The notes under the pieces: generated by a model | What the model was told of the DNA's origin: nothing | Database searches by the model: none | Seen by the model: only the letters and a program-made list of their open reading frames with translations | Translations under genes and position numbers: made by a program | Origin: Onchidella celtica | Taxonomy: Eukaryota; Mollusca; Gastropoda; Systellommatophora; Onchidiidae | Assembly (NCBI GenBank): GCA_963931925.1 | Contig: OZ007574.1 | Span: forward strand, 40,057,438-40,121,437 | DNA: 64,000 bases | Reading direction: 5' to 3' | Shown: one piece after another, positions 1 through 12,700 of the stretch | Position numbering within the stretch: the stretch's first letter is position 1 | Layout of the letters: the number at the start of each line of letters is the position of its first letter

Positions 1-639
1 GTAATAAGATTTTTTTTTAAATCAGCTGGCTCAGTTTTGCATCCAGTACACCCACATACAAGAGGTCTTGTTAATCAATTTTCTGTGCACCTTCTAAGTA
101 ATGATTCACCTCATTAATTTGACATGCATGGCTTGTGCGAAGGATATGAAATTAGGTCAGTTCGAGAATGCAGTCTTAACTTCACTGTGCGGGTTCGATA
201 TGATAATATTATGAGCATTGATCCATAGGCTGTCTATAAAAGTTATTAAGAACACAAAATCAGCTTAATGTAATGCAAATCAGTGGAAAGGTGGCAACGG
301 GTATTTCTTCTATGCCTGGGTGAAGATTGAAGATATGTTTTTTTTTGTTTGGTCTGTACTTTCTTGTTGCCTAAACTCTCTATCTTTGGTCATGTTTTTC
401 CATTGTGTCTTATATTATAATGTTGGGAGGGCACTGATTCAAATCTGTTTTGCCTCGATTTAGACTTAGACTTAGACTTGAACGTTCTTGGAATTAAGTT
501 AGGAAGGAGACAGAACTGCTTCAGTTTCACAATGAGCGACATCGTGTTTTATTTTACTCCACAGTTCACAAAAACAAGGCACAAAAGGCATTCCGGCGCG
601 ATGTGGATACTGCCAAGTTTCGGGGGCGGGTTGAAACTG

Positions 640-760
640 AAAGGAGTGTACTGTAATTCATTTTTACATGTAATTGTAAAGGAATTCACCAGTCATGAAT
701 ATCTCTTTGTCATTATCCAGAAATGATACTTTATCTCACTTGTCCTCTTTGCGCGTTGAG
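640..760 (+). repeat. Diverged dispersed repeat, copy 1
   Basis: The stretch ggaattcaccagtcatgaat, atctctttgt, ccagaaat and ctcac recurs in the same order at 2190-2270. The element is degraded and of unknown type. Confidence 0.4.
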
Positions 761-867
761 CCTCAACGACTTTTTTCAAGTTTGCTTAATCTAATGTGCT
801 TTTTCTCGCACCCTTAGCTTTTGTTTAAATAAACTTTCAAGATTATAAACCTATTTGAATGTGTTGT

Positions 868-1095
868 TTTAATTATGACAATAGATGGACAAAACGCTGC
901 ACCGAGTGGCAACCACGGACAAGAAATAGAACAGGAGGACGACCAGGAAGAAGATGGCAGGGTGATATGAAACAGAGATCACGGGGAACAACATGGATGA
1001 GGAAGACATCAGACAGAAAGGAATGGAAGTCATTGTGGGAGGGCTGCACCTGCCATGAATGGATAATAGTTAATACCGGTACCAAAGGTGACAGG
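868..1095 (+). pseudogene. RTE-like LINE reverse transcriptase C-terminal remnant
   Basis: The plus-strand frame contains RWTKRCTEWQPR, then GRPGRRW, then DRKEWKSLWEG. This order (RW..R..EW.PR, GRP.RRW, DR..W) is the usual C-terminal tail of RTE/BovB-type non-LTR retrotransposon polyproteins. The catalytic reverse transcriptase core is absent, so this is a 5'-truncated dead copy. A second copy of the same family is at 24920-25280 on the other strand. Confidence 0.6.
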
Positions 1096-2149
1096 TGAAG
1101 TACAGATCATTGTTATCATGAACTATTTCGATATTTTTCGCCCCGTTGTCGGCGTTGAAAACATTTTGAAAAAAAAATGTGAACGTTTCTGGGATCCCAT
1201 GAAATATTAATCAGAGCAAACACTGATATTGACCGGAAGCCTCAGGTAATGAGGAGTGTATTGCTCCGTGGTCACTGAAACAATACCTTTCCACTGCAAA
1301 CACAGGACCAGCTTGATCGATCTCGGAGAGGGGAACGCGATACTGGATATATGGAAATATTGCTCATTAAATGTAAAGGAAGCGATTCTTCTCATTGAAC
1401 TGTCATTCTGTTCTAATCGGTGTTGATTTGGTCCTGCTAGTGTTACTGTTAGGCTACTGTACAAGAAACTGAGAAGTGACAGAATTTAAAAAAAAAGACA
1501 GCACTTCCACACGATAGAGGTCACAATCACATTGCGCTAGGAAGAAGCAAGTGGACAGACAGTACGTAATTATAACAGAAATGTATAGGACAGAGGAAGA
1601 CCTCACTACCAGAAACGTCCACCTCTAAAAAAAAAAATGTTCAAAATAATCAGGCTAAGAAAGCTCCTGATGTTGAGTTACTGAAGACTTGATGCTTGTC
1701 CACATTCCCAGCAGTACTCCTGACCATAATATTTACAATAACGACAGGTCAGCAAGAACAACAACAAGCAATAGTGTCGATACAGCCTCTGTTTTTGCAA
1801 AGAAATGATGACCACTACGGTAATGCAACTTGGTAAGAATTCTCCACACTCCACAGCAATCAATGAATAATCTTAAACTTTTTAAAATGTCAAATTCTTT
1901 GTCAAAAAAAAAAGATGAAAGTGGGTGCACCCGGTAAAGGCAAAGGGACAGTTCTGTCACTCCCAGCATGCCGCCAAGGGGCATTACATTTAGTTTCTTT
2001 CTGCAAATGCCAATATTTTAAATTTAAAAAAAACAACTTAATACAATATGTAGTTTAGAGTGGGCTTAGCTAATCTATCTTTCTACCAGAACAAGAGAAC
2101 GTCATGATATAAATCAATAGGAAATTCTGTATTAATCAGGTGTATTCTG

Positions 2150-2270
2150 GTCACTCTCGGAAGCACACGGAGAAGAGTATAATTCTGTGCAGTAGAATTC
2201 ACTAATCATAAATATATCTTTGTGGAGTCCAGAAATAATTTTTAAAACCTCACTCTTCTCTTGATTATGG
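2150..2270 (+). repeat. Diverged dispersed repeat, copy 2
   Basis: It corresponds to 640-760, with agaattcactaatcataaat and atatctttgtgg marking the match. Confidence 0.4.
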
Positions 2271-2969
2271 TACTTTGCGAATGTAATTATATGAAACATG
2301 TTTGGAAACTGGGAACAATAACCTTCCTACACAATCCTGGTTATTCGAAAGAAATACCTCATCATATGGTACCTTTGGTATAAAGTTATTGGCAGTCGTG
2401 CATGAGCCCAAACCTGTAATTGCAAATAAGCCAACAGCACAAAAGAACAGTGTCACTCACGGATGGCTGTTGTTATCAACACGACCGTCACTAAAGGGAT
2501 GCAACCAATATAATATATAATGCATGCTTTATATCAAACTGAAATGTGATTGCGCCCCATAAAAAAAAAATCGTTCCTTTGAAAAAACAATTATTAATTT
2601 ACTCTAAAGATTTTGCGTGCTTTGAAAACCAGCGTCCAGCCCGACATTTTCGTTACAGTTTAATACTAATAGGCAATAGGAAATCTGTGCTGAATTTTAA
2701 TGTCTATTTATTGCTTCATAGCTGTTTCATGGTTTTGTTATTTCCATTCTTGCACATTAACACTTCATTTGTAGCAGTGTGTAAGTACAGTTTGCATGGA
2801 CTGGTGAAGCAGAGAAGGCCTTAGGCCTAAAATGGATCACTATACTTTATAGTGAGGACTTTTCTTAGTTGTCTTGCAGTCCTTGGATTGCCATCTTTCG
2901 ACTTTCCCATTTCAACATGAAAACAGGACAATGAAAGAAATCAAGAAGGCCTGTCAAAACAAATAATAT

Positions 2970-3254
2970 GGTACATGATTGAAATCTTTATTTAAATAAA
3001 AAGAAATAAGAAAGACTGACTCAGTATGTTTGTTCTGATGAAATTTGAGAATCCTGAATAAAACAGCAACATTTCAAGAATGAAGAGAAATAAAGTTTAC
3101 AATGTCTCCATACTTTGAACTTTTCAGCAATATCTACAATAATTAAAACTTTCAACTATCCAATTTGCTTGCTTTTGTGATTAACATAATGTAGTCACTC
3201 AACAATTAATGTACAAATAGTTAGAAGACCAACACTGCCAAACAACAAACTGAT
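2970..3254 (-). terminator. 3' UTR and polyadenylation signal
   Basis: Below the stop codon the sequence is A/T-rich and has no further open frame. On the minus strand an AATAAA hexamer occupies 2987-2992 (tttatt on the plus strand), about 265 bases after the stop. This is a sensible end for the SIX6OS1-like transcript. Confidence 0.45.
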
Positions 3255-3769
3255 CTAGAACAAATTAAACAAAGGGGGTTCAGCTTCCTCATCGCTGCCA
3301 AAGTTTCCACTAAAAGAAAGAAAGCTTTTGTTGTTGTCGGCATTTCCATCTCCTGTACCATCTTTGCTCTCATCTCCTTCTTTGGAAAGATTGATGGCAA
3401 ACTCAAACTCTGAATGCTCTGAAGCTTGGCTTTTGCTGAAAAGATTAAGCAAATTACTTGGGCCTCCCTCTGAACCCGGAGATGCTGCATCATCAGTGAA
3501 CTTTCCAAAGGTGAGAAATGATGGTTCATCATTGGGTTCTCCATCTGAATTTTCACTGACTGGGTGCTGAATCAGATTGAGGAGATTGAAGATTGACGGT
3601 ACAGTCATTTCATCTGTGTCTTCGTTGTTAGAGCTGTTTCCGAATTTACCAAACAGAGACCCTAGAGAGAAACCTTCACTGCCATTTGCAGAAGTACCAA
3701 TATTGTCTTCAGGATCAATGCCTTTGGCTGAACTTTTGTTCTTCCCTTCCAGATCAGAACAGCTATCCC
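3255..3769 (-). CDS. SIX6OS1: Terminal coding exon, Phe/acidic repeats
   Basis: The acceptor is gtttccttccag. After the split Gly codon the frame stays open for 171 codons to a stop at 3255-3257. The region has recurring short motifs (FSLGSLFGKFG, SIFNLLNLI, SFLTFGKF, NLLNLFSK, SFLSFSGNFG and PPLFNLF at the end) embedded in Asp/Glu/Ser/Asn-rich linkers. This looks like a disordered tail with repeated short hydrophobic docking motifs. It is the longest exon and ends in the most repeated motif. Confidence 0.7.
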
Positions 3770-6700
3770 CTGGAAGGAAACACAGTAATTACATTTAAAC
3801 TAGTACGGAGGACTGTCATTTCAATGCTGACAATACTTACAGTGAAGAAAGGTAGACTAATGATGAGAGAAAGACAAACATTAATAATCAGGGGTGGGGT
3901 GGTGAGCGAGTTAGCGAATGCCGAAGGGTAGAGAGAGTGACTTAACCATAAAAATTCAATGTATTTCTATGACAAAGACGTAACAGTCTGTACACGATAT
4001 GTCATATTTAATATCATGATATAATCAAAATTTATGAAAGTTATCATGTGATGCCTTAGACAAGCTGTGAGTTTTTATTTAGTGTTATTTAGATCAGAAA
4101 TTCAAGATAAGTATGCAACAAGACAATGTTTGCAGATAGACCACTGTGATAATGAACGTCCATATTCCATGTTCTGCAAGTACAAATATTATCAATACAA
4201 ATCAGTTTCACTTTTCCAATCCAGCACTTGGGCTTGAGCCTTACAAATACAACAACTGTTTATCTTGCTGTCACAAAAGTCATTATGTACCTGCTGCGGC
4301 AAGTTTAAAGGCAGGCTGGAAACCTGTAGATTCAAATCCTGGGCCATCTCCTTCTTCAGAAGTTAAATCTTTGTGGAGATTTTTCTGTACAAAAAAAAAA
4401 ACCAAGAATCAGTGGTAGCTGAGGAAGATTTATACATTCATTAATACATGAATCTTCTTTAATAGGTTTCCATTTGACATCGGTACTCCTAACAATGTTA
4501 GTGGAAACTTCAAACACATCAAAACAATATGTCTCTGGTTCTTGGAAACAAGCTCTGGGCACATATTTACACACTTACTTCCATATGTGAAAAATGTCCA
4601 GGTTGTTTTTGTGTTTTTGGTAATTCCAAATTGCATGCCACTTCCATCTGTTTTGCAGATTCCCCTCTGCCTTGGATAGTAGCCTGTTTTTCTGGTTTGG
4701 AAAGTTTTGGCACTGATTAAAAAAAGTAAATTATTTGATCATTCCATGAAAAAGTGAAGAAACTATGACAGGAAAATTACCTGAAACCAGTAAAAAATAC
4801 ACAAGGTAGGGTACTTTGGATCATTTTATGAAGGAAGAATGAGAATGAAACCTTTTTTTATTGTTCAAGAAAATTTATCTTTTTGGTGTGCACAATCAAT
4901 AATGGATGTTCAAATTCAAACAGTCAACGTTATTGATCATTTTCCATAATTGAAGTTCCAGCAAATAGATTATTCAACATACAAATAGTGGTAAACATTA
5001 AGCCTATATGTGTGTGTACAGTCTACACAAAACAAAAGAAGATCGCACACATACAGCAGCAAATGATAATTTCAGATGAGGTGACAAGATGTTCTCTTCA
5101 AGGCTGTAATTAAATTTAGTTCTTGTGTACATTTTATTAAGCAGTTACCTGGTGCAGGTGGCTGAGATGGTTCAGTGGCTGCTGCGAATGTCTGTGTTAA
5201 GAATAAAAATCTTAAATGTGAAGTATATATCATAATCATTTCTGAATAAAGTATGTTTGGAATCATATCTCTGTTTTGGTGAAATGAGTCTCTAAGGCAC
5301 ATTTTTACATTTGAGTGTTTATTTCCCGTGCCAAGCTGTAGGAAGCTGTTTCCAATAGCCCATGTGTTCCTTCCCCCCAAAATTGAATAAATTATATGAT
5401 GCATCTTTGCAAAGCTTTTAAAATGGACTAATTAGATAGGGCTATGTTTGGTATGTTCAGCTTTTGAGGAACTTGGCTGGAATATATTATACATAAACAA
5501 AGACTCCATTAATGTTGAAAGCCATTCTGTAAATGAGCAGAACATATTATTGTAACTTGTGTTAAAGATTATCTCCCCAGTACAGCTATATTCTACCTCC
5601 AGTTTTCTATAGAAACTGAGATCAGGCCAAAATATGGTATGATATATGGCATAAAAAGTAAATTCTATGATTTCAGCAAAGTTCGTGACGGTATCGTACC
5701 TCTGAGATATAAATTTTAAAGTGTTAAAAAAGTGTTAACAAGCCTATGAATGCTTTTCTCTGAACGCGCTAAATTGGAAATGGAATAAGGTATGTAAAGT
5801 GACGAGAATGCAGTCATGATAAATGACAAATTTATACTAATGTTGATGTTGTGGCTGCAGTAAATGAATAACGTACCCTACTGTTTTTAGACAGAACAGG
5901 TTCTTTACTCTGCACACTTTCACTCCCACTGGAAGTTACATATGACTTCAAGGTAGGATGGATAGTTTGCTGGTGAAGGAGCCGTGGCATTTTGGGCACT
6001 TGTGGCGAATTTTGCTTTTGGTTTAGGCTGGAGTCTTTTGACACTGACATTGCTGGTGGTGGTGGCGGCTTTGGGATGATGAAAAAAGTACAAGGATCGT
6101 ACTTCAGTAACAAAGGTAAGTAATACTTACAGCTGTAAGTGGTTATTGAACAAACTTCTTCATTCAGTTTGAATTTAAAACATTTAAAATGATCTCCTGG
6201 TCAATCAGTGGTAGTCACATCAACAAACAATCAATAATGAATGGAGAAATGACAAATCAGAGATACACAGTACATCAAACAATTGTTGTATGCTGTCCTC
6301 CAAATATAAGATTTAAAATATTATAATAATGATGATGAAACTGGAGAGGTGAGGCATGTCATGCTTTTGAATATAGCTCTGCTTATCTTTCATTCTGAGA
6401 AGAAGTGGCTGCATATTGACTATCATTTTATGATTTCGATATTAACTTCTATAAATGAGTTTTTGCTGCACTTCTTCATATGAACTTCACTCAGATTATT
6501 TTAATAGTATTCAGGTTAATTCTTGATGTAATTCTACTTTCATATTCATCCGACTGATTTCCCTCTCGAAATCTCCCTAATGACAGCATCTGAAAAAAAC
6601 TGGCATCGCTGATGTCTGCTAAGAACTCAGTTAATAGGTTTCTTCACTAATGGGATAGCTAGTTATTGTGTTGTCTAAGCTCCACTGAAAGTCAGTTTGA

Positions 6701-9700
6701 GAAAAGGCAAGAACTTACTTGCTTGATCTGCACACTGGGCCTTGATGCCAATTGCTGTTGCAGGGCTGATAGTGATGGCCGAGCAGCTGTTGGTGGTGGT
6801 GGCACTCGTGGTGGTCTGGGTACTGTTAGTCTGGGTATGCGCAAAGATGGCGGTTTATGGGTGTCATTCTCTGTGACCTCTTTTGTTCCACTAATAGACT
6901 GGGTAGCCTGATTTAGGTACACAAACAAAAACACACACAAAACATGAAATTAAGGTGACAATGAATCTTTCAGATAAAATCTGTGATATTTTCAGTTTTC
7001 ATGCAAAAACATGGAAACGAATAAGGACATAATAATGTATGAAATGTTCAAAACTGAGAGACTGTCAGACACTTTAACTCACATTGATGAGATGTGCAAA
7101 CAACATAATGTTTGATTTATATGAAATGATATTATGATTCAATCTTCAGTAAAACCTTCATGACATTATGCACTGACACTGTCACATTACAATTAAAATG
7201 TCAATGAAGCTTTGCATTTGGTGAAAAATACTAATCATTTTGAAAGTTAAACAACAAGAATTTCTAGACTATGAGATCAAGCTTTCTTTGCCTACATTTA
7301 AAAAGAAGTTCTGTTGCTTTATGTAAATTCTTCATTTAACAACAGACAGGGTGAACAAAACATTTGCTTTGCACACACTTCTATAGGCTAGTAACACCTT
7401 TCTAAAATTTGGCACTGGGAGTCGACTGATGTTGGATGAGAAACAGCCTGGGGATGCATGATTCCATTCCTCTCTCGTCTGGCTGGGCTGTTTCTGAACT
7501 TCACTTGTGGCGACTCTGATATGTTCCTGCAACCAATACAAAATAACAAAAATCCTCACTGAGTTCTCAATTACTGCTTATTCTATGTTGAATCCAACAG
7601 ATGGTACATTCAGGGATAAAAACTTTAAAAAAAAATACTCTAGCAACTGACCAGGATCATATGTGAATGAAATAAGCACTTTTATTAGGTAGTCCAAACT
7701 GATTTTACTTTTTATCATATCTCACCAGTTATTGTCTGATCAGATGGAGCTTGCTTTTCCAAAATTTTGATACCAAATTTATTATTCTGGCTTAAAGGCT
7801 ATGAAAGTTATAGCATTTTCAAAAGTGAAAAAACAACTCGGATTTGCTACCTTTTTGCAAATTGCACGTTAGTCCAACTTTGACCGCCCATAAAATGACG
7901 GTTTATTGAGTCACGGCATTGAAAATTCTCAATATCCAAGTCAAGGAGGTCTACATTACGCTTAATTTTTTTCAAGGGGTACAAACATAATACAAGCATT
8001 TTATTTTACTTTTTCTTAGTCAACAAACTTCATCTGATGTCCATTTTGTGAACTCTTTACAGGGGAGACCAAAATAATGTTCTTTTGTTTTTTTTTAAAT
8101 TTGAAAAGGAGGTCAACCATATCACCATTGACTTAGCACTGAGTGTCGGACAAAGGTGACGAAATCAAGCATTGGGTAGGTCTTTAAAACAGTCGGCGCA
8201 AACAAGCCCCCATATCTGAACTTGGCATATCCTTATAACACAAAGACTGAGGTTTATTTGTGTATAATTTTGATCCTGATCTATAAAAGTTTCCACTAGT
8301 TTCTTGGACTACAAACTTTTCAACACATGATTTTCAAAGGAATTTCAACTTAAAACAATGAAAAATACATTTAATTAAAACTCATTTATCTTATCTGGCT
8401 TTCTGTGTGAGTAATTTTCAAACACGTGCGCTACATCGGTGCGACCCTTTATTATGAGGGGGTCAATTCAGTATGCACAGCTCAGAGCAAAAATGGCAAG
8501 ACTATGTCCTGTTCAAGCTATACAAACACACAGCTAAACACATTAAACAAAACAAACCGAAGTATATTTTGTCAGAGAAAGGACTGAACTTTATTTTGAT
8601 GTAGGATACATGGCGTTTGACATAAATACACAGCAGTAATAGCCTTGTAGTGTCGGCCTAAAATTATGCCAAAACGGGATTTCGCTCCTTTAGCGGGGCA
8701 GTTTGGACTACCTACTTTTATTAGATATATATTATTGCATAATGGTTAAACAAATTGAAAAGAGAAACATATTTCTGACCGGATGAGTAACTGATTCTGT
8801 CTGAATTTGTATCTCAGATGCATCAACATCATTCAGTTTTTCGCCTCTGTATTGTGCCCCACTGTCTCCATTCCATTGTTGCACACCTGACACTACCGCA
8901 GCCTGCCCCTCCAGCAAGCTGTGACTGCTTCCACTGGCATTTTCTAACCCTGGGTTATCTTCAAGGCCTGCCATATCATCTGTGGGATTGTAAAACAGGC
9001 ACACCAGTTCAGAATTGCTACTTATAGTACATTATAATATGAGTGACCAATAAACATATAATATTACAAATATTCCAGCAAATCACAAGACTTCAAAATC
9101 CATTATTTTGAGATGTTGCATCCTCTAACTTGATCCTTTGGGTTATATCAGAATGTTGAACTAGGTGGGAAATTTTAAATAATAAGGCCTAAATTAAAAT
9201 TACAACATTTGAAAGATGATTCTCATTGAGATTTTTTATTTTACATTGACAACAGAATACAGCGATGTGCGTCAGTTCTGCAACATGTCCAACAGAAGTG
9301 TCTCACCCAGGCAATGATTTGAAATGTAGGCAATATAAATGCCACAGCACAACTTCAACTAGCAATTTCAAAATATATATCTTTCACTCAAACACCTGCT
9401 TTAAATACCACTAAGCTTACATGTACCGCTGTTTCTTTGTTGTTTTTTTCTGGTCACTCATAAGAGAGGCTGTCCAAACATCACCTTTATTACCTAACTA
9501 AAGTGTCATATATACTATTCTTTTGACCTGATTTCAGGCGGTTTAACAATTCATTTACAATATCTCATATTTGGAGAAATAATGAAAACAAACTCTTACA
9601 TTTTATGTTTAAAAATCAGGAAAATGTAGTGAAACACAAACCAAGGCAAGCATTAATCTAATGATGTCCTGATTGGGAGTGTGAAAACGACAATTGTGAC

Positions 9701-12700
9701 TTAAATATCAGAGACCAGTGACATGTACCTGGGCTTGTGCAGTTTTGATCAGGTAATTTTGAGACCATGCCACCACTAGAGACTTGGGATCTGGCAAACA
9801 ATGCAGATTTCTCCTCACTGTCATTGATGCTTAGGTTGGCGATATCTTCTTCCATCTCTTCCCTGTAAAAGTTCATCTCCATGGAAATGATACACTAGAT
9901 ATGATGTGACTACCATATGCTATATGTTCATGGCAGAAATGTTAACTATCTTTGAATGATATTCAAATGAAATCTTTCATCCTCCAGACCTTCCACTTGC
10001 TTGCCAAACCTAGCCAATATTATTCTGCTGCTGTTTGGTGTCCCTGACACAACCATTGGTTTTAAACAAAATGACCCAACCAGCAACCCCATGGAATCCT
10101 ACAGGTAAGACTGACATCGAGTTTGCACAGAGAAATGACTTCTTACCTAATCTGCTGGTTACATATTGAATTCACACCAATTTGATGCTGGGAACCCGCC
10201 CCTTTGGTTATCCTACCAATCCTTCTGAAATTTACATCAGATTGACAGATGCTGGCTGGGGAGCTACTGAACTGCAATTGCAATCATTTAAGGCCAGTCT
10301 TATATAGCAATCAACACCTCACACTTGAACCATAACCAGAAGCTTCTCTGTAATTGTACAACCTCAAGATTTATTTGAATTGATGACAGACCAGTATTTC
10401 CATGGTGTAAGTATAGATGAGAAATTGGAAAACATAACATTTTGAAAAATGATCCATTATTATTCAGTGAAGTATGCTTTTCATGGCATGTAAAACACTA
10501 AATTTTGCATGTGAAAAAGGGACAGGAGTAATATTATGCTAATTCAGTCTGGCTTCCTCCCCACCAACTGCATGTCATTTCTCTTTCTCTCTACACGCAT
10601 GTCCACATGTCAGAAAACCTGCTAAAACATCTGAAGGCCCTATATTCGTTACAAAGAAAATATTACAAACAGTACCAAGTCAATAATTTAATACCTTTCT
10701 GTTTGCACTTCATTCTGATTGTTAGTTTGCACAGAACCATTGCTTTCTTCATCATCAGTGTCCATCTTTGTTTCTCCAACATAGTCTTCATAATCACAAG
10801 CAGAGTCCCGGTTCACCTGTTGAGATCACTATTATCGTTTCTGATCGGTTTCCCTGCTGCTATCATAACGTTTTTTCTCTATTATAAACAAGGAAATAGT
10901 TTAAAGCTAACAGAAATTAATTTCCAATGCACACAGAAATTTTGCAGCCAGGGACATAACACGATTTCAATGGGATTGACCGCATTTAACCCGGTTGTTT
11001 CCCTTGCAACTTCACCACGATAATAGCCATTTGATTGAACAATATCAAAAATGGCTGCTTTACAACAGAATGGTCCAGCTTTTCACAATCAATAGCCAAA
11101 TTCTGTACATTTAACATCCATCTGTTACTCTCTGTTTTTAAATTCTTCACTCATATATTATATGAAAATCACAGGTCTGGATAAATAATATAAGTCTCCA
11201 TGTTCACATGTGCATGTGAAAAATAAAAAAAACATTAAAATTTACATTCCTGCCAACATGATAAAAAAAATGTAATTATTCAAGGATGTTCAGGCTGGTT
11301 TGAAATATAGCACTTAACATCGCTCCCGAACAAGAGGGTAAAAAGATTTGAAACAAATCTAAATGTGACATTGAAATTTAGGTAGAAAAATGAAGAGCTA
11401 TAATATCTTGTGGGTTTTTCAAAAACTGCCCTGCCAATTAAATGATTTCAAATTAGAGGGAAGAAGGTAATGGCTCTGCACAGCCATTCAGATTTTGTAT
11501 GAAACAGTGATTTTAATGCAGAAAAGAGCTGAGCCAAAATCATAGCGCACCTGTCCAAGTTTTTCTTTTTCAAAAATAAAATCAGTTTTAATATTATATC
11601 TTGTTTTCTAAATAAAACTTTGTCAAAAATTAATTCTATACCCATTTAATGTTGGGGTAGATTCTTCCACTCTGAATGCACAAATAAGGCGTGGTACAAC
11701 AAAAAGAATTATTGTTTTTATTAAATGACCAACATATTGTGTCTAGTTGTGATTGGTGTTTCCAGCTGTTTCTGCCCAATTATTAATCTGAAATGTAATA
11801 ATTATGTAAGCATTACATAACTTCTAGAGAACTGGAAAAACAAACAGCGACTACCTGTTCTGGCTGCTTGGATATTTGTAGCTCTCTCAGCTTCTCCAGC
11901 AATTCTGTCTTCTCTGTCAGGCATTCATGAATCTCCTTCTCAAGTTTGGCTGTTTCAAGCTTGGTCTTGGCACTAAATTTGTGATAAGGCTTCACACAAC
12001 AAACACAAAAGGATGGGGATATAATCGCTACTCTGATAAAGACTCCTTGCCAGCATTTCAGGTATGATTCTCTGTATGTCCAGGCTGACTTTAATAATAT
12101 TGATTCACCTGCATCTATGTCTGCCATAAAACTGAACTACATGTACCAATATAGCAGGCCGGGGGGAGGAGACAAAGACTTGCTTTGCTTTGAACATTAA
12201 AACTTTAACCAGCAGAATTAGAGGTGGAAAAACTGAACAGTCGGATGCCTTCAAATATAAGTGTTTGATGTATTAAATTATTATGCTCAACTTCTACATC
12301 TGCGTTTTCTGTTTCTGATAGGACTGCACAGCCGATCCAAATTTTGAATGCCAATGTAAAATAGCTTCATATTTTGCAATTTAAATTTGTATCGCTCAAC
12401 TTCATTTGTTGCCAGCCAACAAACCCACGACTTAGTTGACGTGTTAAACACCAGTTTGATTTTCATTAATCTTTTCATCCAGAGCACAAGGCCATAGTCT
12501 ACGAGACTGACGGATGCCAACCAGCCAGTCTTTCCATGAGTTATCTGAAGGCAGGCTACAACTGTTTTGCAAAGTATAGTTTTTCAAATATCTCACGACA
12601 AATGAACACAATGAGAATGTAATACTGTATTACAGTGTGGTGTTGTTTCACAGAATGTTCAGCTTAATGAAAACAGGAAATATCATGGACAGTGACATTT

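Noticed and set aside
828..833. AATAAA as the end of a plus-strand gene from left of the window
   Set aside because: A single hexamer in AT-rich DNA with no coding exon in the first 800 bases cannot support a transcript end.
10607..11023. Plus-strand 138-codon frame
   Set aside because: It is a shadow of the minus-strand exon at 10695-10816, which has proper splice sites and phase.
12503..12544. Exon NSWKDWLVGIRQS for the SIX6OS1-like gene
   Set aside because: The entry phase and acceptor fit, but the exit phase does not match the next exon and the donor is poor. Kept only as an alternative to 13410-13452.
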